Assembly (NCBI RefSeq): GCF_017315985.1
Contig: NZ_JAFLVR010000001.1
Coordinates: forward strand, 124,001-188,000
Length of the DNA: 64,000 nucleotides
Source of the DNA: Candidatus Enterococcus murrayae
Lineage (GTDB): Bacteria; Bacillota; Bacilli; Lactobacillales; Enterococcaceae
Direction: 5' to 3'
Made by a program: the position numbers and the translations under genes. The notes under the pieces are model-generated. The model did no database searches. It saw only the letters and a program-made list of their open reading frames with translations, and was not told where the DNA came from. Below are positions 1-9,092 of the stretch, piece after piece; within the stretch, counting starts at the first letter, position 1, and each line of letters begins with the position of its first letter.

Positions 1-956
1 GTTGGTTGACCAACCTCTGTCCATGTGTTCCATACAGTACCATTAAAACGTCTATACATTACTTTATTCATTAGTACCATTAATTGAGTTGGTTTTAATG
101 GATTAATCACATTACCTTGAACTAATAATGTTCCAAACAAATTACCTAATGTAGGGTGAGTCATTGCTATTTCATATGTTCCAACTTGTTTAGTTGAATC
201 AAGTTGCGTATCACTAGTTATTGACCCTCTAGCCGCCATATAACGATTATCCGCTTGCGCTTGAGTCATTGCACCGTTAGCGATTAAATCATCCATCTTA
301 GCTTGTAAGTCTGAAACTGCACCATCTAAACCATTAATGCGGTCTGTTAGGTCATCTATTTTACCAGTGAGCGTTGTTAGTTGGTTTGTCAAGTTGGTAG
401 TGAAGTCTGTTACTGACTGGTTTAACTCTGCTACCGCCTGATCGTATTTGTCTTTTAGTTCTCGCGTAGTTGTGTCATAAACATTCTTCAAGTCTTCTTT
501 ATACTGATTGTATAAGTCTGTTACTTGTTGAATAATTTCTTCAACCCTACTAATATAATCGTGGGCACTTCCACCACTTATGTCACCTGCTGGAATTACA
601 TAATAAATCACATCTGGTGACGTTTTAACTAAACCAGATGTTGTCATTGTTAATTTAACGTACATACGTTTAGCCATACCAGATTCCGCATTGAAGTTAC
701 TGGTTAGTGTCGTTGTTAAGATTGACCCTGTTGGTTCTAATGGATCGCTTGCGATTGTCATAGACTGTTCAATATAATGACCCATTGGCGTAACCATGAT
801 TAATTCAGCTTTACTAATTATATTTCTACTAATTGGTAAACCGTCGTCGTATAAATTAAATGTGATTGTTTCGCCTGCGTCACCTTGCCTAGCGGTACAA
901 GATTGTACAAAAGAGTCCTCTTTAGTAACATCCATTACATAATTAAATTTTGCCAT
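1..956 (-). CDS. Baseplate upper protein, BppU-like (partial, C-terminus off window)
   Basis: About 318 codons are visible, starting at an ATG at 956 preceded by a run of G residues that can act as ribosome binding site. The first ~130 residues resemble the N-terminal domain of BppU/DUF2479 proteins, which attach receptor-binding proteins to the siphovirus baseplate. A long polar helical stretch follows (about 135-225) with heptad spacing typical of trimeric coiled coils. The segment near 240-318 (YMAARGS through VWNTWTEV) looks like a pyocin-knob/tail-fibre type domain. It is the last gene of the tail module visible and likely helps in host binding. Family call is from pattern memory, not a search. 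Confidence 0.75.
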   Translation of the reverse strand, partial: MAKFNYVMDVTKEDSFVQSCTARQGDAGETITFNLYDDGLPISRNIISKAELIMVTPMGHYIEQSMTIASDPLEPTGSILTTTLTSNFNAESGMAKRMYVKLTMTTSGLVKTSPDVIYYVIPAGDISGGSAHDYISRVEEIIQQVTDLYNQYKEDLKNVYDTTTRELKDKYDQAVAELNQSVTDFTTNLTNQLTTLTGKIDDLTDRINGLDGAVSDLQAKMDDLIANGAMTQAQADNRYMAARGSITSDTQLDSTKQVGTYEIAMTHPTLGNLFGTLLVQGNVINPLKPTQLMVLMNKVMYRRFNGTVWNTWTEVGQP

Positions 957-973
957 TATTTCCCCCCCTTAAT

Positions 974-2194
974 TTATGTTGGTTGTATTTCAACAACTGC
1001 CCCACGAGTATTAAACGCTTGATTATAAACAGTACCTAATGAACTTCTATATTGATTAACAAACGAGCGTCTAGTGTCTCCAAGTTCCATCTTAGTATAT
1101 TGACCTAGTAATAAATCATATTCGTATGATACAACCCTTGTTTTAAGGTCTAAGCCAAATTCGTTGTACTTAATTGTAACGTCATCACCTAGTCGAACAT
1201 CTTGAAGTTGAGCGTAATCCTCGTATCCGTCTTTTCCCTCTAGGTTAACAAAGTCTATTTTCATACTGGTTTTTGGTACAATCATGTCAGTGTTATTGTT
1301 TAAATACTCACGTGCGAGTCTGGTTAGTGCACCAGACGGGCTTCCTTCTTCCTCCTCTACCTCTAAAAACAGTGTTTTCAAACCATAGTTGCGTGTATCT
1401 ACATTTGTGTTATAGGCTGGATTACCATATTTATATTGCGTTACACCGTCAGTGTCTTGATACTGATACCATGCTATTACATTCCATATAGTGTCCGTTG
1501 TGTCAATTGAAAAGTCTACATCTTTCAAGTTCAGACCATATGCGATTACAAACCCTCTATCTGAACCCAAGCGATCATAATAGTTTAAACTATTATTGTC
1601 TTTTAAAAACTCTCCGCCCTTAAATGTATCAAGCATTGAGCCTTGTTTGCCTGCGATTGCTTCAAGTGCTGTCCCAAGTACGAATTTAACATCACCCAGC
1701 ACACCTGAACTAAAGTCGTAGAATCTATACGGAAAGTTAAACGGCGCTTTATCATAATATCCGTTCATTGCCGTTGTAACTTTTGGTTGTGCATTTTTTA
1801 TTATCATATTCCAATAGTTATTTGGGCTTACAGTGTTACCATTCAAAACAGGAATACCAAAATGACGTAAATCATTAATTATAGGTTCTGCTTTTATTTC
1901 AATTCTCTGATTTTTCATAGTTTTCTTAACACTGAAAATACGATAAATTTGGGGTAGCTGATAGTTATTAACTCTCAAATAGATAAGTAAGCCTACGCCA
2001 AAAGCGGTGGCGTTTGCGCCTTTTACTGGATATATAATGGTTACTACCTGCTCACCATTAATTACGTTTGTTGCCTTTACGCTTATTGCGTCTGGTGCTA
2101 CATAAGTTTCTTTACTCTTTAGGTCAACCCCACCAGTGTAAATGTTGTCTTTTGACACAATGATGGGTACAGGTCTTCTTTTTCTAACTGTCAT
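974..2194 (-). CDS. Tail-associated hub protein (Tal, gp27-like)
   Basis: A 406-residue protein directly after Dit, in the position where siphoviruses encode Tal, the hub that closes the tail tube. Length fits the conserved N-terminal gp27-like region alone; no C-terminal lysozyme or endopeptidase domain is present, so cell-wall cutting would need another protein. Its ATG shares one base with the Dit stop (TAATG), which implies translational coupling. The C-terminal part (near 325-375) contains the KIDFVNLEG and VRLGDDVTIKY patterns common in such hubs. Product call rests on gene order plus these patterns. Confidence 0.75.
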   Translation of the reverse strand: MTVRKRRPVPIIVSKDNIYTGGVDLKSKETYVAPDAISVKATNVINGEQVVTIIYPVKGANATAFGVGLLIYLRVNNYQLPQIYRIFSVKKTMKNQRIEIKAEPIINDLRHFGIPVLNGNTVSPNNYWNMIIKNAQPKVTTAMNGYYDKAPFNFPYRFYDFSSGVLGDVKFVLGTALEAIAGKQGSMLDTFKGGEFLKDNNSLNYYDRLGSDRGFVIAYGLNLKDVDFSIDTTDTIWNVIAWYQYQDTDGVTQYKYGNPAYNTNVDTRNYGLKTLFLEVEEEEGSPSGALTRLAREYLNNNTDMIVPKTSMKIDFVNLEGKDGYEDYAQLQDVRLGDDVTIKYNEFGLDLKTRVVSYEYDLLLGQYTKMELGDTRRSFVNQYRSSLGTVYNQAFNTRGAVVEIQPT

Positions 2195-3042
2195 TACTTC
2201 AACCCATTTCTATATAAAAGTAATTTGTTGACACTTGCGGTTCTACGATCTTCACTTATACCATATGGGTCAACTGATATTCTATGATTACCACGTGGTA
2301 GCTTAAACAGTCCGTCTGGTGCATTGTATTGTGTTAGTACCTGTTGTGGATTCTCATTTATTCCACCTAGTGAATAATTAACCAGTCCTTTTTCTGAGTC
2401 AATATAAAACGTAACTGAACCCTTACTAGTAAACGTGGCTTTTGGTAAGTTAGTATTAATCCATTGCATTGGTCTAATTGGATCACTAGCTGTTGAATCA
2501 CTATTAAAATAAAGTTCAATATTTTCAGTAGTGTTAAGAATAATCGTTGGTTGACTATCTTCTACAGTTCTGTTATAGAAAAAAGTATTAACTAGGTATT
2601 GTGTTCCTATTAATTTTCTAGGCATTTCAATAGGTTGTTCATTAATACGAGCAAACGGCGCTAGAGTCAAGTTAACATCAAACTCACCGTATTCAATCAT
2701 ATCATTTGTAATGTTTCCCTTAAATTCAACTTGACGAATTAAATAATACGCATTTGGTTCGTCTGAGAACTCTAAACGCGTGCCATCTGCTAACCATTTA
2801 CGAATGTATGGCATTTGTGCTTTAAACGCTTTGAAGTCAGTTACTTCCTCTAAGTAGTTAAATGTTAGTGTCACATCCATATCTTTAAAGGCATACTTAC
2901 TGTAGAATGCACCATTTTTTCCTAGCACTTCCTCGTTAATATACTTTTGATTGGGTACGGGCATCTCTGGTCGCTCTGTTAAACATATACGCCAAAATAC
3001 AGACGGAACATAGTCAATGTAGACTGTTATAAAGTCATTCAT
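2194..3042 (-). CDS. Distal tail protein (Dit)
   Basis: A 282-residue protein of the siphovirus Dit family, which forms a hexameric ring between the tail tube and the baseplate. The N-terminal half shows the expected pattern: ITVYIDYVPS, then KDMDVTLTFNYLEEV, then YIRKWLADGTRLEFSDEPN, then the YGEFDVNLTLAPFA segment that ends the ring domain near residue 150. The remaining part is a galectin-like or carbohydrate-binding-like beta domain in homologues. It lies between tape measure and Tal, which is the canonical order. Confidence 0.85.
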   Translation of the reverse strand: MNDFITVYIDYVPSVFWRICLTERPEMPVPNQKYINEEVLGKNGAFYSKYAFKDMDVTLTFNYLEEVTDFKAFKAQMPYIRKWLADGTRLEFSDEPNAYYLIRQVEFKGNITNDMIEYGEFDVNLTLAPFARINEQPIEMPRKLIGTQYLVNTFFYNRTVEDSQPTIILNTTENIELYFNSDSTASDPIRPMQWINTNLPKATFTSKGSVTFYIDSEKGLVNYSLGGINENPQQVLTQYNAPDGLFKLPRGNHRISVDPYGISEDRRTASVNKLLLYRNGLK

Positions 3043-3076
3043 TCTTTGTTCCTCCTTATATGTGTAATTCCATTAT

Positions 3077-3104
3077 AAAAAAAGATGCGTATAACACGCT
3101 TCTT
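3077..3104 (-). terminator. Intrinsic terminator after tape measure gene
   Basis: On the minus strand a nine-pair stem around GCGT/ACGC with one mismatch is followed by seven T residues. It lies between the tape measure stop and dit, and may reduce read-through into the baseplate genes. Confidence 0.45.
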
Positions 3105-3110
3105 TCATAA

Positions 3111-6100
3111 TTAATTAAAACCAGTGTTCGTGTTTCTTGTAGCAAACCGATTGTCAATTTCATCAGCCAACTGACTTAAACGTTCATCTGAATCAATATC
3201 ACCTTTCCATTCTACGGTGATATTATTTATAGTAGTCCCAACATTATTGACACGATTATCATTCTCCATTGTTTTAGCGATCATACTACCAATCTTTCCA
3301 AGCACATTTTCTCTCAAAGGTAATACCGCTTCTGGACCTGCTTCACCTACACCGATTACTTGCGGTCCGCTAAACAACCCACCTTTCGCATACCAATCAA
3401 TTCCGATCGAAGGCATCTCGCCCTCAAAAGGATTAAATGAGCCACTAACTCTGAAATGTGGTAATGGAATTCGAGGTATGTTTATACTAGGAAACCGAAT
3501 ATTGAAATTGAAGGCGTTTTTGATACTATTTACAATATTTCTAACAGTATTAAGTGCACTTTGAATAGGGTTAGTAATAGCTGTCTTAATTCCATTCCAG
3601 ATGTTAGCGATCATTGATTTAGCGCTATTAAAAACGTTTGAAGTTGTATTCTTAATTCCATTCCAAACACTTGATACTGTATTTTTAGCACCGTTAGCAG
3701 CATTCGAAATAGTATTTTTTATACCATTCCAAATATTGGTCGCTGTTGACCGAACATTATTAAACGCATTTGAAGTAACGCTCTTTACATTTTCCCAAGC
3801 TGATGAAATCACCGACTTAATACCATTAAGTACAGTATTAATTAAGTTCTTAATTCCATTCCAAACGTCCGTAATGATTTGCTTGATAGCGTTTAGAATC
3901 GTTGAAACTATATTCTTAATAGCATTCCAAATGGTACTAAATAAGCTTTGTATCATCTTCAACACATTTGAAAGAACTTTTAGAATTCCATTAATAGCAA
4001 TTGAAACAACCGATTTGATACCTTCCCAAACAATTGCAGCCACACCTTTAATCGTGTTCCACGCACCAGACCAATCGCCATTAATTAGCTGCATTACCGC
4101 TTTGATGATTCCTAAAACGGCATTGATTGCGGTTGATATGACTACCTTAATAGCTTCCCAAACTGTTGTAACAATAATTTTTATGTTCTCCCAAGCCACC
4201 TGCAGATAAGGACCAAGCACAGTCAAAATCGCTTGTATTACAGTTAAAATCCCATTCCATACCGTTGATGCTGTTTGAAGTATTAAAGCATTATTTTCAG
4301 TCCACCATGTAGTCAATGTTCCCCATATTTCAGTTATAAAATTTGAGATAGATTGAATCACAGTTTCAATTGTGGTTTTTATTGACTCCCAAATAGCACC
4401 TAAATCAATCCCTAATTTAGAGAATTGTTCTTTAAGCCAATCAGTGATTCCTCCCCAATTCTTAAATATCGCAATTACTGCCACAACAGCAGCTATGACC
4501 GCTAATATAATTGGTATTGCTGGTATTAACGTTCCAGTGAAAAAAGTTCCTACACCAGCCAATATGCCGCCACTAGCAAACATACCTCCTAGCGTCGTAA
4601 AGACTGCTATGGTGGAAACAATAAAGGGCGCTAACAACATAAAGCCTGTAGCCAAACCACCAACGACAATAATTGTTTTTTTGATATTAGGAGACAATCC
4701 ATTAAAAACATCAGCAAACTTTTTTAACATTCCAGAAATGGATTGCAAAATTGGGGCTAGTACTTCCGCCAGTGCTGCACCAAAATCAGCCATCACCATA
4801 GTTAGATTATTTTGTGCAACAGCTAATTCATCAATCGGATCAAGAGTATCTTCAAATGTTTTGGCTACTTTTCCAGTTGTATCCTCAGAAACTTTACCAA
4901 ACTCATCAAGATTGAAAGTTCCACGTTTAATAGCGTCAACCATACGAACAGCGCCTTTTGTACCAAAAACTTCACTCGCAACAGATAATGCTTCTGTTTC
5001 ACTGGAAGCATTCTTGATTTTATCTATAGTTTCAGCTAACCCATCTTGTAAAGATTTACCGTCCTTAGCATATGCAACAGAAGCTTTACTCAAACTAGAT
5101 AGTGCTGCACCTGAGTCAACACCTGCTTTTTCAAAGTTACCCATTAGAGTAACCCCATCTTGAAAAGATAAGCCTAACGCTTTAATTTGTGGTGCGCCTT
5201 CAACGGCTTTATTGAATAAGTCCTGTGTACTTTGTCCGGTGTCCTGAGCTACTTTCGTAACAGTATCAAGAACCATAGCAAAGTCCTTATTCTCTAAGCC
5301 ATAAGCTGATAATGCTTGTTTAGCAGATACAACAGATGATGTTACGTCCTGACCATTAATCTCTGAAAACTGAATAGCTTGTTTAGATGCCGCTTCCAAC
5401 TCATTCCCTTGAAAACCTAGCTGAGTGTTCACTTCACCTATAGCTTCACCCACTTTAGCCAATTCAACGGGCATTTCTCCACCAAGCTTACGATAAATCT
5501 TCTCATAACCAGCCATTTGTTCCTGGGAAGCTCCAGTTTTAGTAACGATAGTATCTAAACCTTCATCGACGGTATCAAATGCTTCTAAGGAAGATTTACC
5601 AACTTCAACAATTTTTTGACCAATATCAGAAAGTCTATCTGCTGCATTTTGAAGAATATCCAAGTCGAGCTTACCGCCGATTTCTTCGAGTGATCCTTTC
5701 TCAGTTGCTTCTTGTGCGGCTTCACCTAATTGTTGAAATTCTGTTTCTGCTTCATTTAGAGCGGCTTCCATTCGTTTGGCTTCTGTTGAATTCTCTCCGA
5801 ATTCTTGTCGAGTAGCTTCTAATTGACGTTCCATTACATCAATTTTTTGCTCCGCTAACTCACTTTGTTTTGCAACATATTCTTGAGCTTTAGCAAACTT
5901 TTCGGATTCACTAGCTGTCTTACCAGTTGTGGCTTGCCACTTACGATATTCACTTTCAGCTAATGCTGCACTCGCTTGGATATCTTTTTGTTCTTTATCC
6001 AAATCATTCATTGTTGACGCATAAGACTTCGTTTCACCTTTAGCTTCTGACAAAGCTTTTTCAGTTTTACTAATTTCATTCGCCGTTTTTTGTTGTGCGG

Positions 6101-6413
6101 TTTGTTGGTTGATTAATTCTTTTTCTAGCTTTGCAACTTCTTGTGAATTTTCACCATAATACTTTTTAGCATTTTCAAGACGATCGCTAGTCGCCTCAAT
6201 CTTCTTTCCTTGAAGATCATATTGCTTTTCTAGCCCACCCATTTTACTTTCAAGTTTTTGGGTTTCACTTCCAGTAAGTTGTAACTGAGCCTGTTCAAGT
6301 TTAAGCTCAGCTTTATTCTTGGTCATTTCAGATGTAATACCTTTGACAGTATTTTTCAAACCATCATCGGTAGCCTTAAAAACTATTTCAGCTTCTGTTT
6401 TATTCTTAGCCAT
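3111..6413 (-). CDS. Tail tape measure protein, TP901 family
   Basis: A 1100-residue protein that sets tail length and is ejected with the DNA. Residues 1-240 are charged and helical (coiled coil). About 260-550 is the TP901 core domain, rich in Ala and Ser. Hydrophobic segments lie near 580-655 (LATGFMLLAPFIVSTIAVF and following), which may insert into the host membrane. About 690-960 is a run of amphipathic repeats with a recurring WNGIKN motif spaced by roughly 20-30 residues. The C-terminus has the GEAGPEAVLPL signature seen in many tape measure proteins. It follows the gpG/gpGT chaperone pair, as expected. Confidence 0.95.
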   Translation of the reverse strand: MAKNKTEAEIVFKATDDGLKNTVKGITSEMTKNKAELKLEQAQLQLTGSETQKLESKMGGLEKQYDLQGKKIEATSDRLENAKKYYGENSQEVAKLEKELINQQTAQQKTANEISKTEKALSEAKGETKSYASTMNDLDKEQKDIQASAALAESEYRKWQATTGKTASESEKFAKAQEYVAKQSELAEQKIDVMERQLEATRQEFGENSTEAKRMEAALNEAETEFQQLGEAAQEATEKGSLEEIGGKLDLDILQNAADRLSDIGQKIVEVGKSSLEAFDTVDEGLDTIVTKTGASQEQMAGYEKIYRKLGGEMPVELAKVGEAIGEVNTQLGFQGNELEAASKQAIQFSEINGQDVTSSVVSAKQALSAYGLENKDFAMVLDTVTKVAQDTGQSTQDLFNKAVEGAPQIKALGLSFQDGVTLMGNFEKAGVDSGAALSSLSKASVAYAKDGKSLQDGLAETIDKIKNASSETEALSVASEVFGTKGAVRMVDAIKRGTFNLDEFGKVSEDTTGKVAKTFEDTLDPIDELAVAQNNLTMVMADFGAALAEVLAPILQSISGMLKKFADVFNGLSPNIKKTIIVVGGLATGFMLLAPFIVSTIAVFTTLGGMFASGGILAGVGTFFTGTLIPAIPIILAVIAAVVAVIAIFKNWGGITDWLKEQFSKLGIDLGAIWESIKTTIETVIQSISNFITEIWGTLTTWWTENNALILQTASTVWNGILTVIQAILTVLGPYLQVAWENIKIIVTTVWEAIKVVISTAINAVLGIIKAVMQLINGDWSGAWNTIKGVAAIVWEGIKSVVSIAINGILKVLSNVLKMIQSLFSTIWNAIKNIVSTILNAIKQIITDVWNGIKNLINTVLNGIKSVISSAWENVKSVTSNAFNNVRSTATNIWNGIKNTISNAANGAKNTVSSVWNGIKNTTSNVFNSAKSMIANIWNGIKTAITNPIQSALNTVRNIVNSIKNAFNFNIRFPSINIPRIPLPHFRVSGSFNPFEGEMPSIGIDWYAKGGLFSGPQVIGVGEAGPEAVLPLRENVLGKIGSMIAKTMENDNRVNNVGTTINNITVEWKGDIDSDERLSQLADEIDNRFATRNTNTGFN

Positions 6414-6604
6414 TATTTCCCTCCTTTCTCTTGTAGTCGGTTTATTTCAAAGTTTTGCCAACCCTCATAGGCTTGCTTGTTATATGCGATTTGCAAAAGT
6501 TCCCAAACAGATAAATCGCTAAATGCCAAATCATGAGATAAAGAAAAAACGTCGGTTAGCATCGAATAGACATCAACCCACGTTTTTATTTGAAGTTTTG
6601 GCAT
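6413..6604 (-). CDS. Tail assembly chaperone, T extension (reached by -1 frameshift)
   Basis: A 63-codon frame that begins with an ATG but has no clear ribosome binding site. Its reading frame is exactly the -1 frame of the upstream gpG-like gene, and no stop lies between the slippery site and this ATG. The predicted fusion is 120 residues of gpG plus 68 residues of this frame, 188 in total. In lambda-like tails the GT fusion recruits tail tube subunits to the tape measure protein. Its stop overlaps the tape measure start by one base. Independent translation from the ATG cannot be excluded. Confidence 0.8.
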   Translation of the reverse strand: MPKLQIKTWVDVYSMLTDVFSLSHDLAFSDLSVWELLQIAYNKQAYEGWQNFEINRLQEKGGK

Positions 6605-6606
6605 TC

Positions 6607-6978
6607 TTATTTTTGAAGCTTTTTTTCCTTATTCGCCCTTTCAAATGTTTTTTGATAATCGTCACGCATTTTTTTAAACATCATCAAGTTATAGACCATA
6701 GTTGCTACTTCCATATCGAATTCCCAATTTAAAATGAATTCATCAAATGACATGTAGTCATTCATATTTGCTTGACGATAAGCTACATAAACAGCTTTAG
6801 CACCTTGAATTACTGAAACATTCATCTCATTACTACCCATCGTCATTTTCGCAAATTCATCAGTATTGAAATCCTTATTGATATACATCAATTTTTTAAG
6901 ATTTAGTTTGGGTTCTAAATCAACAACGGTGCCATCAAGCATTTCAAGCTTGTTGTAATCTTTTATTTCTTCATTCAT
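6607..6978 (-). CDS. Tail assembly chaperone, gpG-like
   Basis: A 123-residue acidic protein between the tail tube gene and tape measure gene, the standard place for gpG. Such chaperones coat the tape measure protein during tail assembly and are absent from the virion. The last codons run GAA AAA AAG CTT CAA AAA TAA, which contains a slippery heptamer in the correct phase, so a fraction of ribosomes should make a longer GT product. The sequence itself gives little else; the call rests on position, length and frameshift signal. Confidence 0.8.
   Translation of the reverse strand: MNEEIKDYNKLEMLDGTVVDLEPKLNLKKLMYINKDFNTDEFAKMTMGSNEMNVSVIQGAKAVYVAYRQANMNDYMSFDEFILNWEFDMEVATMVYNLMMFKKMRDDYQKTFERANKEKKLQK
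6619..6625 (-). promoter_or_regulatory. Programmed -1 frameshift slippery heptamer A AAA AAG
   Basis: The zero-frame codons GAA AAA AAG at 6627-6619 give the heptamer A AAA AAG in register. Slipping one base back places ribosomes in the frame that continues through GCT TCA AAA ATA AGA into the T extension without a stop. This is the classic G/GT arrangement of siphovirus tail chaperones. Confidence 0.85.
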
Positions 6979-6997
6979 CTAAAAACATCCTTTCAAT

Positions 6998-7022
6998 AAA
7001 AAAAAGAGGACTTTCGTCCTCC
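6998..7022 (-). terminator. Intrinsic terminator after tail tube gene
   Basis: On the minus strand GAGGAC, loop GAAA, GTCCTC is followed by a T-rich run of seven or more. The stem starts right at the tail tube stop. It probably lets tube protein be made in excess over the chaperones and tape measure downstream. Confidence 0.85.
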
Positions 7023-7630
7023 TAAGCGTTTGTATTTTTCATTGTTCGTGCAACTGGTTCAGCTTTTTTGATTACATCAGCAGATAGCTTACTCATCCAA
7101 TCATCAGTTAAATCTTCATCCAATTCTGCAACAATTGCTTCATGATAAAACTTATTGAATTCATCAACCATTACTTTAGCTTCCAATTCGAGTGCAGCAA
7201 CTTCATCTGCTCCGTTTTCAATTGCGAAGGTTAAACCTGTTGCAGATGAACACTCAAGCATTCCAACCAATTTAGAATTTTCTTCAAAATCATCGAAGAT
7301 TTCTGCAGCTAAAGAGAAGTCTTCGCCTACTGAATCAGGTCCATAACTGTATACACCTGCTTTAATCCGCTCATCTTGTTTTAATCCGTTGAAGCGTCGA
7401 TAAACTTCGATTGGTACATGACCAGTAATTTTTACAGTCATTCCAATTGGTTTAGACTTTGTCTTTACTACAGTTGACCCGCATTTCTTCTCAACTGTTT
7501 GCATTTCTGTTTCGCCATCTAAATTTCCATTACAATCAGTATTAATTGATGCTGATGATCCTTTAAACATAAATGCAACTCGCTTAATACTGACATTATC
7601 AAAAGTTGGTACAATTTTTGTTTGTGGCAT
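7022..7630 (-). CDS. Major tail (tube) protein
   Basis: A 202-residue protein with a beta-rich N-terminal two thirds and an acidic helical C-terminus, in the position of the tail tube protein: after the head-tail joining genes and before gpG. The segment KPIGMTVKITGHVPIEVYRRFNG fits phage tail tube proteins of Gram-positive siphoviruses. A strong terminator follows at once, consistent with a highly expressed structural gene. No C-terminal Ig-like decoration domain is present. Confidence 0.85.
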   Translation of the reverse strand: MPQTKIVPTFDNVSIKRVAFMFKGSSASINTDCNGNLDGETEMQTVEKKCGSTVVKTKSKPIGMTVKITGHVPIEVYRRFNGLKQDERIKAGVYSYGPDSVGEDFSLAAEIFDDFEENSKLVGMLECSSATGLTFAIENGADEVAALELEAKVMVDEFNKFYHEAIVAELDEDLTDDWMSKLSADVIKKAEPVARTMKNTNA

Positions 7631-7642
7631 TAAAAGCCCTCC

Positions 7643-8044
7643 TTATTTATTTAATTCATCAAAGCCTTTTAGCAAAGCTTCCGTAATAGGGTCTAATGAA
7701 ATTTGTAACCCTCGTTGCATAAATTCCTCTGGTTCATTATTCTTTGAATGACCTATACCTAATTCGGGATACTTCAAATATCCGAATTTTGGTTTCGGTC
7801 GAATAGTGAACCTCAAATTTTCATGAGTTGCTTTAAATGGGTTACTAAACTTCGCATGCTTGTGACCGTTTCTTAAACGTTCTTCTGACACTGGAACAGT
7901 AGGCTCAATTTTCTTGATTGCAATATCTGAACCTTTTTGTTTCAAAACGTTATTAATAATTCGTTCACTTTCACTAGCATACTTTTCCATTTTAATAAGC
8001 AATTCATCTTGACCAGTTATGGATAGTTCCCATGTGTTCACCAT
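7643..8044 (-). CDS. Head-tail connection protein, HK97 gp10-like
   Basis: A 133-residue protein. I take the ATG at 8044, which has GGAG nine bases upstream and overlaps the previous stop as TAATG, rather than the TTG two codons earlier. The pattern ITGQDELL, then KGSDIAIKKIEPTVPVSEERL, then KHAKFSNPFKATHENL, then PEEFMQRGL resembles HK97 gp10-type proteins, which help join tail to head or act in tail completion. It lies directly before the tail tube gene. Confidence 0.7.
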   Translation of the reverse strand: MVNTWELSITGQDELLIKMEKYASESERIINNVLKQKGSDIAIKKIEPTVPVSEERLRNGHKHAKFSNPFKATHENLRFTIRPKPKFGYLKYPELGIGHSKNNEPEEFMQRGLQISLDPITEALLKGFDELNK

Positions 8045-8460
8045 TAACAACCACTCCTGATAATTCTAGAAAAAGAAAAAACAACCAAGTCTATATATCG
8101 GTCTTGATTGTCTAATTTGAGGTGATTAACATCTGATCCAGTAAACTTGTAGTTCGCATTGTGTAAGAGAGTGATCACGTCCAACTGATCACCTGTTAAG
8201 TAATCACGATTTTCAGAATAGAATGAAACATATACTTTTTGCTGGAATGAGTACTTTTTCTCATCAGTTGCCATGACAATTTCACTTTCTTCAAAAATGA
8301 AGTAGTCGTAACTATCACCTAAAGCTTTCTTTTCATCTTCACTTAAAAAGTCTTGAAAGACAGGTAACGAAAAATAGTCTTCCAACGACTTCATCTTTTC
8401 AATAGATTGAGTAGATAATCTTTTTTTCTCATTTTGATTCAATTCTTCCAGTGAAATCAC
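8044..8460 (-). CDS. Probable tail terminator / tail completion protein
   Basis: A 138-residue protein between the head-closure-like gene and gp10-like gene. The centre (QQKVYVSFYSENRDYLTGDQ) and end (DRYIDLVVFSFSRIIRSG) resemble small phage tail-completion proteins in which a short beta strand, a helix and a final strand form a ring subunit. The order of terminator and gp10 is swapped relative to HK97. I do not recognise a precise family, so the call is mainly by position. Confidence 0.5.
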   Translation of the reverse strand: MISLEELNQNEKKRLSTQSIEKMKSLEDYFSLPVFQDFLSEDEKKALGDSYDYFIFEESEIVMATDEKKYSFQQKVYVSFYSENRDYLTGDQLDVITLLHNANYKFTGSDVNHLKLDNQDRYIDLVVFSFSRIIRSGC

Positions 8461-8797
8461 CCACTCTTTCTAGATAAAAATAGAGATAGTGTTTATCTGA
8501 ATCAACATAAACTGTATTGAATCGAACACCATCAATTACTACAAAGTATTTGTCCTTTTCGTAACTCTTTGCTATTGGATGATAAGGAGTCTTAACCTTC
8601 TTCGATAGTTTTGAACCTATCGCATCCATTGCAGCTAAATCACTTTCACGAATCGACAGATTTCTATAACGCAAAGGACCGGCTACTTTTTCGTAACCAG
8701 CCCCAACCTTTTTTCTGAGTTCATTCCGCTTCGTAATCTGTGTTTTTATAGTTAGATTTCCATCATTGAAAGTTTCACGAATTCGTTGATTTACCAT
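8429..8797 (-). CDS. Probable head closure / head-tail adaptor protein
   Basis: About 122 residues starting at ATG 8797; a GTG three codons earlier is possible, and neither has a good ribosome binding site, so coupling to the upstream gene (overlap) is likely. The sequence is basic and beta-rich (KRNELRKKVGAGYEKVAGP, then YHPIAKSYEKDKYFVVIDG). It sits in the place of head-closure proteins (gp16 of SPP1, gpFII type) between the adaptor and tail-completion genes. Assignment is by gene order. Confidence 0.5.
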   Translation of the reverse strand: MVNQRIRETFNDGNLTIKTQITKRNELRKKVGAGYEKVAGPLRYRNLSIRESDLAAMDAIGSKLSKKVKTPYHPIAKSYEKDKYFVVIDGVRFNTVYVDSDKHYLYFYLERVGDFTGRIESK

Positions 8798-9092
8798 TTT
8801 TATCACGCCAATCTTTTAAAGCATAGGATTGAATGAAACTTAATATCTCACTTGCGTAATTCGTTTCGAACTCATCTAATGCATTATTCCAATCATATCG
8901 ACAACGCTCAAGCAACAACGAATATTCTTCTGAGTCTTGAGTGAATTGTAATTTTTGAGAAACCTTTGATTGAAGATAAGTACAAGCTCTGAAAATAATT
9001 GATTTCACACTAGCATCATTATCATCCCAAGTAATATCAAGCTTATCCTTTACTTCATCCAATAGTTCTTTAGATATAGCATCAAGCTTCAT
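8775..9092 (-). CDS. Head-tail adaptor protein, gp6/gp15-like
   Basis: A 105-residue, helix-rich acidic protein; ATG 9092 is preceded by AGAGGGTGA with good spacing. Its pattern (ELLDEVKDKLDITWDD, then IIFRACTYLQSKV, then CRYDWNNALDEFETNYASEIL) matches phage adaptor proteins that form the dodecameric ring under the portal and are built of a short helical bundle. It is the first joining gene after the capsid block, which supports the role. Confidence 0.65.
   Translation of the reverse strand: MKLDAISKELLDEVKDKLDITWDDNDASVKSIIFRACTYLQSKVSQKLQFTQDSEEYSLLLERCRYDWNNALDEFETNYASEILSFIQSYALKDWRDKNGKSTNS

Noticed and set aside
3500-4300. Regular repeats that could suggest a CRISPR or tandem-repeat array
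   Set aside because: They are diverged codons for the WNGIKN protein repeats of the tape measure protein; spacers and repeats do not have constant length.
3217-5163. Several long open frames on the plus strand opposite the tape measure gene
   Set aside because: They lack ribosome binding sites, show low-complexity composition that mirrors the repeated coding strand and fall wholly inside a clear TP901 tape measure gene.
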